A DNA stretch of 64,000 nt, from positions 46,569 through 110,568 of the forward strand of contig JAYRKJ010000022.1 in the NCBI GenBank assembly GCA_041905785.1, written 5' to 3'. Position numbers and translations under genes: made by a program. The first letter of the stretch is position 1; every line of letters starts with the position of its first letter. The notes beneath the pieces are model-generated. The model worked only from the letters and a program-made list of their open reading frames with translations, was not told the DNA's origin and did not search any database. The DNA is from Roseateles_B sp041905785 (GTDB taxonomy: Bacteria; Pseudomonadota; Gammaproteobacteria; Burkholderiales; Burkholderiaceae_C). Of the stretch, positions 8,558-17,220 are shown piece by piece.

Positions 8558-11073
8558 GCGTTGCTGGTGGCGCGGACCTCGCCCAGGGTGGTGATGCCTT
8601 TCAGCACCTTGACGATGCCGTCCTGGCGCAGGGTTCGCATGCCTTCGTTCTGGGCCTGGTGCAGGATTTCCTCGGCGCGGCTGCCGGTCTGGATGAGGCG
8701 ACGGATCTCGCGCGAGACGCTCAGCAGCTCGTGCAGCCCGGCCCGCCCCTTGAATCCGGTGTTTTCACACTGAGGGCAGCCCGCGGCGTGATGGTGCATC
8801 AGCTGGCCCTGGCTGCCATGAAGCTGCCGCCACTGGGCGAGAAGCTCGTCACGGCCGGGGCGTATGTCTGGCGCAAAACCGTGCAGATAGTCCTCCAGCA
8901 ATTCATTCAGGTCGGCCGGGGTCAGTGGGGAGCTCTTGAGGCAGTGCGGACACAGCCGCCGCACCAGGCGCTGGGCCAGCACAGCCAGCAGAGAATCGGC
9001 GAAGTTGAAAGGGTCCATGCCCATGTCCAGCAGCCGGGTGATGGTTTCCGGCGCGTTGTTGGTGTGCAGGGTGGAGAGCACCAGGTGGCCGGTCAGCGAG
9101 GCCTCGATGGCGATCTGGGCGGTCTCGTCGTCGCGGATTTCGCCCACCATGATCACATCCGGGTCGGCCCGCAGGAAGGCGCGCAGCGCCTTGGCGAACG
9201 TCCAGCCGATCTTGGGATTGACCTGGACCTGGCGCAGGCCGCCCTGGGTGATCTCTACCGGGTCCTCGGCCGTCCAGATCTTGCGTTCGGGCGTGTTGAT
9301 GCGCGAGAGCACCGAATGCAGCGTGGTGGTCTTGCCCGAGCCCGTGGGGCCGACGCACAGCACCATGCCGTAAGGCCGATCGATTGCCGCCGCCAGGCGG
9401 CTCATGTTCTCCGGCGTCAGGCCCAGCTTCTCCATGGGGATGGGCCTGGCCGAGGACAGCAGCCGCATCACCACGTCTTCCAGCCCGTTGTTGGTCGGGA
9501 TGGTGGCGACGCGCAGCTCCAGTTTGTGCTGGGGCGAGAAGCGGGCGAAGTTGATCTTGCCGTCCTGCGGCTTGCGGCGCTCGGAGATGTCCAGGTCGCA
9601 CATGATCTTGATGCGGGCGATCATGGCGTTGCGGTAGGTATGGGGCAGCTCCAGATAGGGCTTCAGATGACCGTCGCGGCGGAAACGGATCTTGAGTTTT
9701 TCGCGGCCGGGGTGCGTCTCGATATGGATGTCCGAGACACCCTGCTGGCTGGCCTCGATGATCATGGTGTTGATCAGGCGCACCAGGGAGTTGTCCGACT
9801 GCTCGATCTGCGGCTCGTCATCGCGGTTGCCGCGCTCCTGGACTTCGCGCTCCAGGCTTTCGATGAGCTTGTCGGCGTTGTCGAACTCGAAGTCCGCCGG
9901 CAGGCCCGGCAGCGGGATCTCGCGGGGCGCGATGGCCTCGCTGCCGAAACGGTCGTAGGTGGCCGGCAGCGCGAACTGCAGGCTGCCGACCTTGGTCAGT
10001 GCTGGCGCCACCTTGAGCTGGGTGACGAACTCGATCTCGTCCAGCGCGTCACGCCGCGTGGGGTCCTCCATGGCGACGATCAGCCGCCCGTCGCGCAGCA
10101 CCAGGGGCAGAACCTCCAGCCGCCGGGCCACCGAGAAAGGCAGCTTGCGCACCGCATCCGGTTCAACCGGGAAGCGTTCCAGGTCCACCAGGGGGTAGCC
10201 CATCTTGCGCGCCAGCGCCGACTGCAGCTGCTGGCGCGTCACGATGCCCTTGCGCACCAGCAGCTCGCCCAGGGGGATGGAGCGGTCGCTGCGCTGCTGG
10301 GCCAGCGCGTCTTCCAGCTGGTCGTAGCTGATCAGCTCCATGGCCAGCAGGGCCTCCCCGATGCGCACCATGGGCATCTTGGCCTGCTGCTCGATGGCCT
10401 GCAGCAGTTGCTCGGGCGTGACGATCTGGCGCGCCAGCAGGATGTCTCCCACGCGCTGGCTGCGCAGCTTCTGCTGCTCCTGGGCCGCGGCTTCGACGTC
10501 CTCGGCGCGAGCGATCTGGTCCTTGACCAGCACATCGCCCAGGCGCTCGCCGATGTCATGGCCGGCAATGCATTCCCTGGGCAGGAAAACGCAGCGCACC
10601 GCGTCGTCGAACTCGCTGACCGGCACGAAGAGGAACAGCCCCATGGCATCCTCATGGTGGCCGATGGTCATGCCCTTGAGTTCGCCGCCTCCGCTGAAAC
10701 GGACCTTGAACTCCACCCGCGGGCGATCGTCCAGGCTCAGGGCTTCCACGGGCGCGTCCGGCTGGCGTGGCGCGGCGGGGATCACGCGCAGCAGCTTCAG
10801 CGCGCGGAACTGGTTGAACTTGAGGGTGACGGGGCTGCGTGCGGGCGGCACCAGCAGTTGCGCTGCGCGCTCGCGCGCCAGCATCTGCAGCAACTGGCCC
10901 TGCGTGCGGCTGTTGTTCAGACCCAGGATTTCGCAGGGCTGCGGGGCTTCGCTGGGAGCGAGGGGCGCGTAGGCGGCGTAGGGTGGGGTGCGCCAGGCAA
11001 ACACGGGATCGGCCCCCGCGTCCGATCCGGACCCGGGTTCGGGCCAGTCAATCGTCGCGGAAGGGTCGGTCAT
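8554..11073 (-). CDS. Second GspE/PilB-type ATPase with four tandem MshEN motifs
   Basis: 839 residues; the start at 11073 has a GGAG site seven bases upstream. Residues 1-170 are an unassigned N-terminal region. From 177 to about 290 four copies of an MshEN-type motif follow at an exact 30-residue period (RLGDVL at 177, RVGDIL at 207, RIGEAL at 237, PLGELL at 267, the last with R to P). A GspE ATPase follows with Walker A at 575-582 (GPTGSGKT), VIMVGEIRD and a CPHC/CPQC zinc element. It is the first gene of the msh operon. Whether it extends, retracts or replaces MshE cannot be told from sequence; it is not a clear PilT. Confidence 0.85.
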   Translation of the reverse strand: MTDPSATIDWPEPGSGSDAGADPVFAWRTPPYAAYAPLAPSEAPQPCEILGLNNSRTQGQLLQMLARERAAQLLVPPARSPVTLKFNQFRALKLLRVIPAAPRQPDAPVEALSLDDRPRVEFKVRFSGGGELKGMTIGHHEDAMGLFLFVPVSEFDDAVRCVFLPRECIAGHDIGERLGDVLVKDQIARAEDVEAAAQEQQKLRSQRVGDILLARQIVTPEQLLQAIEQQAKMPMVRIGEALLAMELISYDQLEDALAQQRSDRSIPLGELLVRKGIVTRQQLQSALARKMGYPLVDLERFPVEPDAVRKLPFSVARRLEVLPLVLRDGRLIVAMEDPTRRDALDEIEFVTQLKVAPALTKVGSLQFALPATYDRFGSEAIAPREIPLPGLPADFEFDNADKLIESLEREVQERGNRDDEPQIEQSDNSLVRLINTMIIEASQQGVSDIHIETHPGREKLKIRFRRDGHLKPYLELPHTYRNAMIARIKIMCDLDISERRKPQDGKINFARFSPQHKLELRVATIPTNNGLEDVVMRLLSSARPIPMEKLGLTPENMSRLAAAIDRPYGMVLCVGPTGSGKTTTLHSVLSRINTPERKIWTAEDPVEITQGGLRQVQVNPKIGWTFAKALRAFLRADPDVIMVGEIRDDETAQIAIEASLTGHLVLSTLHTNNAPETITRLLDMGMDPFNFADSLLAVLAQRLVRRLCPHCLKSSPLTPADLNELLEDYLHGFAPDIRPGRDELLAQWRQLHGSQGQLMHHHAAGCPQCENTGFKGRAGLHELLSVSREIRRLIQTGSRAEEILHQAQNEGMRTLRQDGIVKVLKGITTLGEVRATSNA

Positions 11074-11304
11074 CAGCAAACTCCAGGGGCAAGGCGCGGC
11101 GCACACCGGCGGCACAGCTGGACTGGCCGTCCATGGCCGCATGCTAATCGCAAGGGCGGGGGGCGAATAGCTGGAACAGCCCGTGGAGGCCCGCGCTGTT
11201 GCATCGGTGTCGCTGCGCCGGCAGGCCAGGCATGCGCAGGAAGCAAGGCGGCTGGCAAGAACTGACCCCCATCGGAACCGGGGGGGGCAGACAGGAGGCA
11301 GGCG

Positions 11305-11532
11305 TCAACCCAGGCCTTCGTCCTCGCTGTAGCTGCGCCAGCGCTGGCTGGCCTTTTTCATCAGATCGACCTGGCGGCGAAAGCGTGGGCAGGCGGCGCA
11401 CAAGGGCATGTGCAAGGCGACCATCAGGCGCTCGCGCAGGGTCGGTGGGCGCTCCTGGGCCAGCAGCAACAGGTCGGTGACCCGGCGGCAGGTGGGGAGC
11501 AGGCGACGTAGCAATGGGCGTAGCAGTTTCAT
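11305..11532 (-). CDS. Small zinc-type anti-sigma factor (zf-HC2/ZAS-like)
   Basis: 75 residues, overlapping the sigma-factor stop by ATGA. It shows H41-x3-C45-x2-C48, the core of zinc-associated anti-sigma domains, plus C15. No membrane segment is apparent, so it is probably cytoplasmic. The Neisseria sigma-E operon has an analogous small zinc-binding anti-sigma (MseR) next to the same four-gene cassette found here, which supports the call. Metal or oxidation release of the sigma factor is an inference. Confidence 0.75.
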   Translation of the reverse strand: MKLLRPLLRRLLPTCRRVTDLLLLAQERPPTLRERLMVALHMPLCAACPRFRRQVDLMKKASQRWRSYSEDEGLG

Positions 11533-12098
11533 GCGGCGGCTCCCGGACCGGAGCCCGCAAACCAGTTGAGTTCAAGACATTCGCGCAGGCGCAGCCGCGC
11601 ACGGTGCAGCATCACCCAAAGGTTGGTCGGGCTGATGGCCAAGGCCTTACAGATTTCCTCGGTGTCCAGCTCCAGCCATTCGCGCATCATGAACAAGCGC
11701 CCCTGCTGGCCGGGCAGCTTGTCCACGCAGGCTTCCAGTACGCGCATGAAATCCAGCTGGCGCAGGGCCTGCTCGGGGTCGTCTCCCCAGTCGCCCGGCG
11801 GCTCGCGCCAGTGGCCGGTGCTGTCGAACAGCTGCTCGTCCAGGTCCTCCTCGTCCTCTCGGCTGGTGGAGAGTTCGCGGCAGTTGCGCCGGATCTGATC
11901 CACCAGCTTGTGTTTGAGAACGCCCACCAGCCAGGTCTTGAGCTGGGACCGGCCGGCAAAGCCATCGGGTCTTTCGAGGGCGGCCAGCAGCGTTTCCGAC
12001 ACCGCGTCCTCCGCCCAGGCTTCGTTCCTGAGCTGCAGGCGGGCGTACTTGAGCAGCTGCGGGCGCAGACTCTCCAGATCGGCGGGGGCGATGCTCAT
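11529..12098 (-). CDS. ECF-family RNA polymerase sigma factor
   Basis: 189 residues from the ATG at 12098. Region 2 is visible as LLKYARLQLRNEAWAEDAVSE followed by KTWLVGVLKHKLVDQIRR; region 4 is visible as ALAISPTNLWVMLHRAR. It is transcribed divergently from the DUF2282 gene, 132 bases away, and is followed by its probable anti-sigma. It likely drives the bufferin-type operon and itself. Long in-frame sequence upstream of 12098 is antisense to the neighbouring operon and is not coding. Confidence 0.88.
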   Translation of the reverse strand: MSIAPADLESLRPQLLKYARLQLRNEAWAEDAVSETLLAALERPDGFAGRSQLKTWLVGVLKHKLVDQIRRNCRELSTSREDEEDLDEQLFDSTGHWREPPGDWGDDPEQALRQLDFMRVLEACVDKLPGQQGRLFMMREWLELDTEEICKALAISPTNLWVMLHRARLRLRECLELNWFAGSGPGAAA

Positions 12099-12130
12099 GG
12101 CAGGCAGTTGGAAATTGTTTGCCGCGCAGT

Positions 12131-12160
12131 GTAAGGACTGCCGGGCCTCTTGCGACGCAT
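12131..12160 (+). promoter_or_regulatory. Candidate ECF sigma promoter upstream of the DUF2282 gene
   Basis: GTAAGG (12131-12136) is separated by 16 bases from CGACGCAT (12153-12160), about 70 bases before the start codon of the DUF2282 gene. A GTAA-type -35 with a short GC-rich -10 fits ECF promoters. Assignment rests on position and shape only. Confidence 0.4.
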
Positions 12161-12230
12161 CCTCCGTGGCCCGATGATGGGCCGCTCCATCGCAAACCAT
12201 CCGTCTCTTCGACGCTTTCAAGGAGTCACC

Positions 12231-12509
12231 ATGTCGCACAGCAAGACCCTCAGCACCGCCCTGGCCGCCGCCCTCGCCCTGGGCCTGGTCCATCAGGCGC
12301 AGGCCCAGGACAAGAGTGCCAAGGAAAAGTGCTACGGCATTGCCAAGGCCGGCCAGAACGACTGCGCCAATCTCAATGGCAGCCACAGCTGCGCGGGCCA
12401 GGCCACCACCAACAATGCGCCGGAGGAATGGCGCTACGTGCCCAAGGGCAGTTGCAAGGACCAGGGCGGCATGAACACCGAGGAAGCCCGCGCCAAGCTG
12501 AAGAAGTAA
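12231..12509 (+). CDS. bufA: Bufferin-type RiPP precursor (DUF2282, BufA1-like)
   Basis: 92 residues with AGGAG six bases before ATG. Residues 1-25 are a Sec signal peptide ending AQA. The core holds four cysteines (C34, C45, C54, C75) in the DUF2282 pattern EKCYGIAKAG, NDC, GSHSC, KGSC. It heads a cassette with DUF692, DUF2063 and DoxX genes. In described bufferins the MNIO enzyme converts the central cysteines to thiooxazole groups and the exported peptide buffers copper. Here the product, metal and modification are inferred from family and context. Confidence 0.88.
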   Translation: MSHSKTLSTALAAALALGLVHQAQAQDKSAKEKCYGIAKAGQNDCANLNGSHSCAGQATTNNAPEEWRYVPKGSCKDQGGMNTEEARAKLKK

Positions 12510-12512
12510 GCC

Positions 12513-13409
12513 ATGGAGCTGGCGAACGCGCGGCTGCCGCTGTGCGGCATCGGCTGGCGCCATGGGCACGAGGCCGCCTTGCTGGAGCAGCGCCCGGTGC
12601 TGCCGTTCATCGAGGTCCACTCGGAGAATTATTTCCAGCCCGGCGGGGCCGCGCTGCAGTCCCTGCTGCTGGCCCGCGAGTGCTATGCCCTGAGCCTGCA
12701 TGGCGTGGGCCTGTCCCTGGGGTCGGCTTGCGGTCTGGACCCCTGGCATCTCGAGCAGCTGGCAACACTGGTGGAGCGCGTGCAGCCCCTGCGCGTGTCG
12801 GACCACGCCAGCTTCGCCCGCGTGCCGGTGGGCGAGCAGGTGCTGCATGGGGCGGACCTGCTGCCGGTGGCCTTCAGCCGCGCCTCGCTGGCGTTGATGG
12901 TCCGCAACGTCGAGCAGGTGCAGGAGCGCTTGCGCCGACCGCTGCTGGTGGAGAACCTCAGCGCCTACCTGGACTGGATGCCGGACGATGCCCAAGGGCC
13001 GATGGCTGAAACAGCATTTCTGGATGAGCTTTGCCGGCGCAGCGGCTGCGGCCTGCTGCTGGACCTCAACAACCTGATGGTCAATGCCTTGAACCGCCGC
13101 GGGGGTGAGCTTGCGGCGGCCCTGCCTGATGCACTGGGGTGGATCGATGCCCTGTGCACCGTCCCGGGTGAAATCCACCTGGCGGGGCACAGCGCCCAGC
13201 AGGGGCTGATCGTCGATGACCATGGCGATCATGTGGCGGATGCGGTCTGGCAGCTCTACGCCCATGCGCTGCATCGCTTCGGCCCCGTGCCGACCTTGAT
13301 CGAATGGGATACCCGCCTGCCGAGCTTCGAGGTGCTGCTGGCCGAGGCGCGCAAGGCGGATGCGCAGGCCGCAAGCGTGCTGCAAGAGGAGCTCGGTCAT
13401 GCAGGCTGA
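12513..13409 (+). CDS. bufB: MNIO-family (DUF692) iron-dependent RiPP-modifying oxidase, BufB-like
   Basis: 298 residues, three bases after the precursor stop. The TIM-barrel metal-ligand motifs of multinuclear non-haem iron oxidases are present in order: EVHSENY, LHGVG, SDHASF, VENLSAY, LDLNNL, HLAGH, VDDHGD, IEWDT. The length matches the family. Acting on the cysteines of the adjacent DUF2282 peptide is the expected role. The stop overlaps the DUF2063 start by 11 bases, suggesting coupled translation and a protein pair. Confidence 0.9.
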   Translation: MELANARLPLCGIGWRHGHEAALLEQRPVLPFIEVHSENYFQPGGAALQSLLLARECYALSLHGVGLSLGSACGLDPWHLEQLATLVERVQPLRVSDHASFARVPVGEQVLHGADLLPVAFSRASLALMVRNVEQVQERLRRPLLVENLSAYLDWMPDDAQGPMAETAFLDELCRRSGCGLLLDLNNLMVNALNRRGGELAAALPDALGWIDALCTVPGEIHLAGHSAQQGLIVDDHGDHVADAVWQLYAHALHRFGPVPTLIEWDTRLPSFEVLLAEARKADAQAASVLQEELGHAG

Positions 13410-14166
13410 AGCCCGAAAGCAGGCGGCGCTGCTGCAGGCCATTCTTGCCGGCGATTCGCGCGGCCTCCAGGCCCTGGGCTTGCGAGGGGTGCTGCCGGTG
13501 CAAGCCGAAGCGGCCCTGGCACAGGGCCTGCAAGCCTACCGGGGCAATGCGATTGCCTTGGCGGAGCGGGCCCTGGCGAGCGCCTTTCCGCAGCTGGCCC
13601 GCGTGCTGGGCGCGCAGTTCGCGAGCCTGGCCTGGTCCTTCTGGCGGCACCATCCGCCCCACTGCGGCGACCTCGGCGAGTGGGGCGCGGCATTGCCCGA
13701 TTTCCTTCTGGAGACGGCCGATGCCGGGCTGAGCGGTGTCGCTGCCCTGGAATGGGCGCTGCATCAAGCGGAGCGCGCACCGGATGCCGTGCTGGATGCC
13801 GAGTCTCTGCAAGCACTGCATGCGCCTGCGCAGTCGCTGCGCCTGGTGTTTCGTCCCGGCCTGGTCCTGCTGACCTTGCCGACGGACGCCCTGCCTGCGC
13901 TGATCGAGCATCGCTGCTGGCTGAACGTGCCGCGGATCTGTCAGCAAGCCGTGCTGGTCTGGCGTAAGGATTGGCGCGCCCGGGCGACTCAGTTGCAGGC
14001 GGCTGAGGCTGCCTTCATGCGCAGCGCCCTGGCCGGCGAGAGCCTGGCGGCCGCCCTGGATGCGGCACAGGCCGCACAGGCGGCTGACGAGGACGGGCTG
14101 GACTTCACGGCCTTTCTTCAGCAGGCGCTGCAAGAGCAATGGCTGATGGCCGTCCGGTCGCTGTAG
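13399..14166 (+). CDS. bufC: DUF2063 RiPP recognition partner, BufC-like
   Basis: 255 residues. The ATG at 13399 lies inside the end of the DUF692 gene. The N-terminal half matches the DNA-binding-domain-like DUF2063 layout (QGLQAYRGNAIALAERAL, then AFPQLARVLG and FWRHHPP), which in MNIO systems binds the precursor and delivers it to the oxidase. No membrane segment or signal peptide. Function is inferred from the conserved cassette. Confidence 0.82.
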   Translation: MQAEARKQAALLQAILAGDSRGLQALGLRGVLPVQAEAALAQGLQAYRGNAIALAERALASAFPQLARVLGAQFASLAWSFWRHHPPHCGDLGEWGAALPDFLLETADAGLSGVAALEWALHQAERAPDAVLDAESLQALHAPAQSLRLVFRPGLVLLTLPTDALPALIEHRCWLNVPRICQQAVLVWRKDWRARATQLQAAEAAFMRSALAGESLAAALDAAQAAQAADEDGLDFTAFLQQALQEQWLMAVRSL

Positions 14167-14194
14167 CCGGCGGGCGGCAACAAGGAATGCAACG

Positions 14195-14701
14195 ATGTCC
14201 ACCCTGACGAATCTGCTGCGCCGCCTGGGCGCGAGTGCCTGCCACGCCGGCACCGATGCCAGTCAACCCTGGCCCGAACCCTTGTTCCGCTGGGGCCAGT
14301 CCCTGGCGCTGTTGGGCGCGCGCCTCTATGTGGCCAAGGTCTTTTTCCTCTCCGGGCTGACCAAGCTGCGCGACTGGGACACCACGCTGGCTCTGTTCCA
14401 GGACGAGTACCGGGTGCCCCTGCTGCCGCCGGTGCTGGCAGCGTATGCCGGCACGGCTGGCGAGGTGCTGCTGCCGCCCCTGCTGCTGCTGGGGCTGGCC
14501 ACGCGCTTTGCCGCGGCTGGCCTGTCGGTGGTGAACCTCATGGCCGTGCTGAGCCTGGCCGAGATCGCGCCTGCCGCCCTGGCCGGCCATCAAGGGTGGG
14601 GCAGCCTGCTGCTGGTGGTGCTGCTGTGGGGGGCGGGCCGGATCTCGGTGGACCAGGCACTGCAGTCCCGCCTCAAGACCTGGTTCAGTCGTTCGGCTTG
14701 A
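14195..14701 (+). CDS. bufD: DoxX-family membrane protein, BufD-like
   Basis: 168 residues with about four hydrophobic helices (LARLYVAKVFFLSGLTKL region, LLPPLLLLGLATRFAAAG, VVNLMAVLSL, LLLVVLLWGAG), typical DoxX. It is last in the bufferin-type cassette and could serve redox or membrane functions for the modified peptide; the role in these operons is not settled. Its 3' end overlaps the convergent tolA gene by 17 bases. Confidence 0.82.
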   Translation: MSTLTNLLRRLGASACHAGTDASQPWPEPLFRWGQSLALLGARLYVAKVFFLSGLTKLRDWDTTLALFQDEYRVPLLPPVLAAYAGTAGEVLLPPLLLLGLATRFAAAGLSVVNLMAVLSLAEIAPAALAGHQGWGSLLLVVLLWGAGRISVDQALQSRLKTWFSRSA

Positions 14702-15566
14702 AGCTGATGGCCAGCACCGGCGGCACGCGGCCGTCGGTGTCGCGCGGCAGACGGTCGGTGCGCTCGATGGCGCGCAGCACGGCGCGGTCCCAGTCGGCAT
14801 CGCCGCTGGGCTTGGTCAGGCGGCTGCTGATGATCTTGCCGTCCGGCGCGCAGCGCACCTCGACCTCGGCCTGCGGATTGCTGCTGCCGGCCGTGTAGAT
14901 GATGTTGGGCCGGATCGCGGCCTTGATGCGGCCGGCGTAGGTGGCCGAGGGCCCGCTGCTGTGCTGGGCCGTGCCCGTGCTGCCCGGCGAGCCGGTGGCG
15001 CCGGCCAGGCCCATCATGCGCTCCAGGTTCTGCTTGCGCAGCGCGTCGAGCTTGGCCTGGGCGTCCTTGGCCGCCTTCTCCTGCTTCTGCTTTTCAAGCT
15101 TCTCCTGTTTGGCCAGCTCTTCCTTCTTCAGGCGTTCCTGCTCCCTGAGCCGTTCGCGTTCCTTTTCCTTCTCGAGCTCCTTCTGCTTCTCCAGCTCCTT
15201 CTTGCGCTGCAGTTCGAGCTCGGCCTGGCGGCGCTCCTCTTCCTTGCGCTTTCTCTCCTTGGCGATGGCAATCTCGGCATCGCGCTGGTCCGGCTGGGCT
15301 TCGGGCACCGGGGGCGGCGTCTTGGCCCTGGGCTGCTCGGGTTCGGGCTGGGGCTCGGGTTCCTGCAGGCGCGGTGCGGCGGCCTGAGGCACCAGCGACC
15401 AGAGCTCGGCCTCGAAGGCCGGCTCGGTCTGGGTGTGCCATTGCACGCCCAGGCTCAGGCCCAGCACCAGCAGCGCATGGGCCAGCAGGGCGAGACCGAA
15501 GCCGCGACCCATGGCAGGGGCCTGAGGCGGACGCAAAGGATCGGCAGGCAGGGTGCTCACGCTCAT
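14685..15566 (-). CDS. tolA: Cell-envelope integrity protein TolA
   Basis: 293 residues. One N-terminal membrane helix (about 22-42) is followed by a Pro/Glu-rich segment, a long Lys/Glu/Arg-rich coiled coil (about 95-190) and a C-terminal TonB-like domain (EVEVRCAPDGKIISSRL, WDRAVLRAI). This three-part layout is TolA. It spans the periplasm and links TolQR to the outer membrane. It lies six bases after tolR; tolB and pal are not in the next position, where the bufferin-type cassette converges instead. Confidence 0.88.
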   Translation of the reverse strand: MSVSTLPADPLRPPQAPAMGRGFGLALLAHALLVLGLSLGVQWHTQTEPAFEAELWSLVPQAAAPRLQEPEPQPEPEQPRAKTPPPVPEAQPDQRDAEIAIAKERKRKEEERRQAELELQRKKELEKQKELEKEKERERLREQERLKKEELAKQEKLEKQKQEKAAKDAQAKLDALRKQNLERMMGLAGATGSPGSTGTAQHSSGPSATYAGRIKAAIRPNIIYTAGSSNPQAEVEVRCAPDGKIISSRLTKPSGDADWDRAVLRAIERTDRLPRDTDGRVPPVLAISFKPND

Positions 15567-15572
15567 GGCTGC

Positions 15573-16016
<444 letters not shown>

Positions 16017-16022
16017 GGCGGA

Positions 16023-16718
16023 TCAGCGCGTGGTGGGCGCGGCAGCCGGCGTGCCGGCGTTGCGCTGCAGGATGTTGGAGAACTCTTCGATGAAGGTCTC
16101 GAGCGTGATGGCGCTGCGGTCGATCTGGCGCGCGAAGCGGTTGTAGGCCAGCACGGCGGGGATGGCGGCGAACAGGCCGATGGCCGTGGCCACCAGAGCT
16201 TCGGCAATGCCCGGTGCGACCGTGGCCAGGGTCACCTGCTGCAGATTGGACAGGCCCACGAAGGCGTGCATGATCCCCCAGATGGTGCCGAACAGGCCCA
16301 CATAGGGCGAGACCGAGCCCACCGAGGCCAGGAAGGACAGGTGCGACTCCATCGCGTCCAGCTCGCGCTGGAAGCTGGCCCGCATGGCGCGGCGGGCACC
16401 GTCCAGCAGGGCGCTGGGCTCGGCCACGCGGCGCTCGCGCAGCTTCAGGAACTCACGCATGCCGGAGGCGAAGATGCGCTCCAGCGGGGCGCCGTCGCTC
16501 TTGCTGGAGACGTTGTTGTAGAGGTCGTTGAGGTTCTTGCCCGACCAGAACTCCTGCTCGAAGGACTCGTTGCTGGACTTCACGCGGCCCAGGGCAATGA
16601 ACTTGGAGAAGATCACGCTCCAGCTGGCCAGGGAGACGGTCAGCAGGGCGCCGATCACCAGTTTGACCACAAAGCTGGCGTTGGCGATCAGGGTGAAGAT
16701 GGAGAGGTCTTGGTTCAT
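16023..16718 (-). CDS. tolQ: Tol-Pal system protein TolQ (ExbB/MotA family)
   Basis: 231 residues. Three membrane segments: near residues 15-37, and a pair at about 135-160 and 170-195. Conserved features include SPYVGLFGTIWGIMHAF and ATAIGLFAAIPAVLAYN. Predicted inner-membrane stator of the motor with TolR. It begins 64 bases after the ybgC stop in the same direction. Confidence 0.92.
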   Translation of the reverse strand: MNQDLSIFTLIANASFVVKLVIGALLTVSLASWSVIFSKFIALGRVKSSNESFEQEFWSGKNLNDLYNNVSSKSDGAPLERIFASGMREFLKLRERRVAEPSALLDGARRAMRASFQRELDAMESHLSFLASVGSVSPYVGLFGTIWGIMHAFVGLSNLQQVTLATVAPGIAEALVATAIGLFAAIPAVLAYNRFARQIDRSAITLETFIEEFSNILQRNAGTPAAAPTTR

Positions 16719-16782
16719 CTCGGGTCGCTAAAGGAGCGGGGAAGACGCGGGGAGGATGTGTGCAGGATACGGGGCCACGGCC

Positions 16783-17220
16783 TCAGGCCGCCGGAAGGGA
16801 TAGCCTGGACAGACGTTGCAGCAGATCATCGGGCATGCGGGCCGGGCGCAGGCTTGCGGAATCCACGCAGCCGATGCGGATTTCGCCCTCGGCCAGCAGC
16901 TGGCCTTCACGCCAGGCCTGCTGAAAGAGCAGCAGGCTGGCGCGCCCCTGCTCGCGCAGCTCGACGGTGACATCGATCCAGTCATCCAGCCGCGCCGGCC
17001 TCAGGTAGTTCACGGCCGTGCGGCTGACCACGAACATGCGCCCCTGTTCCTGCCGCATGCGTTCCTGGCTGAAGCCCAGCTCGCGCAGCCACTCGGTACG
17101 GGCCCGCTCGAAGAACTTCAGGTAGTTGGCATAGAAGACCACGCCGCCTGCGTCGGTGTCTTCCCAATAGACGCGCAGGCCGCGGCGGAAATCCGCCTCC
17201 GGATGTCCGATCCTGTTCAT
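16783..17220 (-). CDS. ybgC: Tol-Pal associated acyl-CoA thioesterase YbgC
   Basis: 145 residues, single hotdog fold. RVYWEDTDAGGVVFYANYLKFFERARTEWL is the YbgC signature region with the catalytic Asp. It overlaps the upstream aminotransferase stop by ATGA and precedes tolQ, the classical ybgC-tolQRA order. It hydrolyses short-chain or ACP-linked acyl thioesters in characterised relatives. Confidence 0.92.
   Translation of the reverse strand: MNRIGHPEADFRRGLRVYWEDTDAGGVVFYANYLKFFERARTEWLRELGFSQERMRQEQGRMFVVSRTAVNYLRPARLDDWIDVTVELREQGRASLLLFQQAWREGQLLAEGEIRIGCVDSASLRPARMPDDLLQRLSRLSLPAA

Noticed and set aside
8659..11265. An 868-codon plus-strand frame opposite the second pilus ATPase
   Set aside because: His/Gln/Arg/Gly-rich shadow of a gene with clear Walker motifs on the other strand.
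11280..11287. G8 homopolymer as a phase-variable tract
   Set aside because: It is intergenic with no promoter elements recognisable around it, so there is no support for a switching role.
12099..13442. Extension of the sigma-factor frame upstream to 13442
   Set aside because: It would cover the divergent DUF2282 and DUF692 genes; sigma region 2 begins just after the ATG at 12098.
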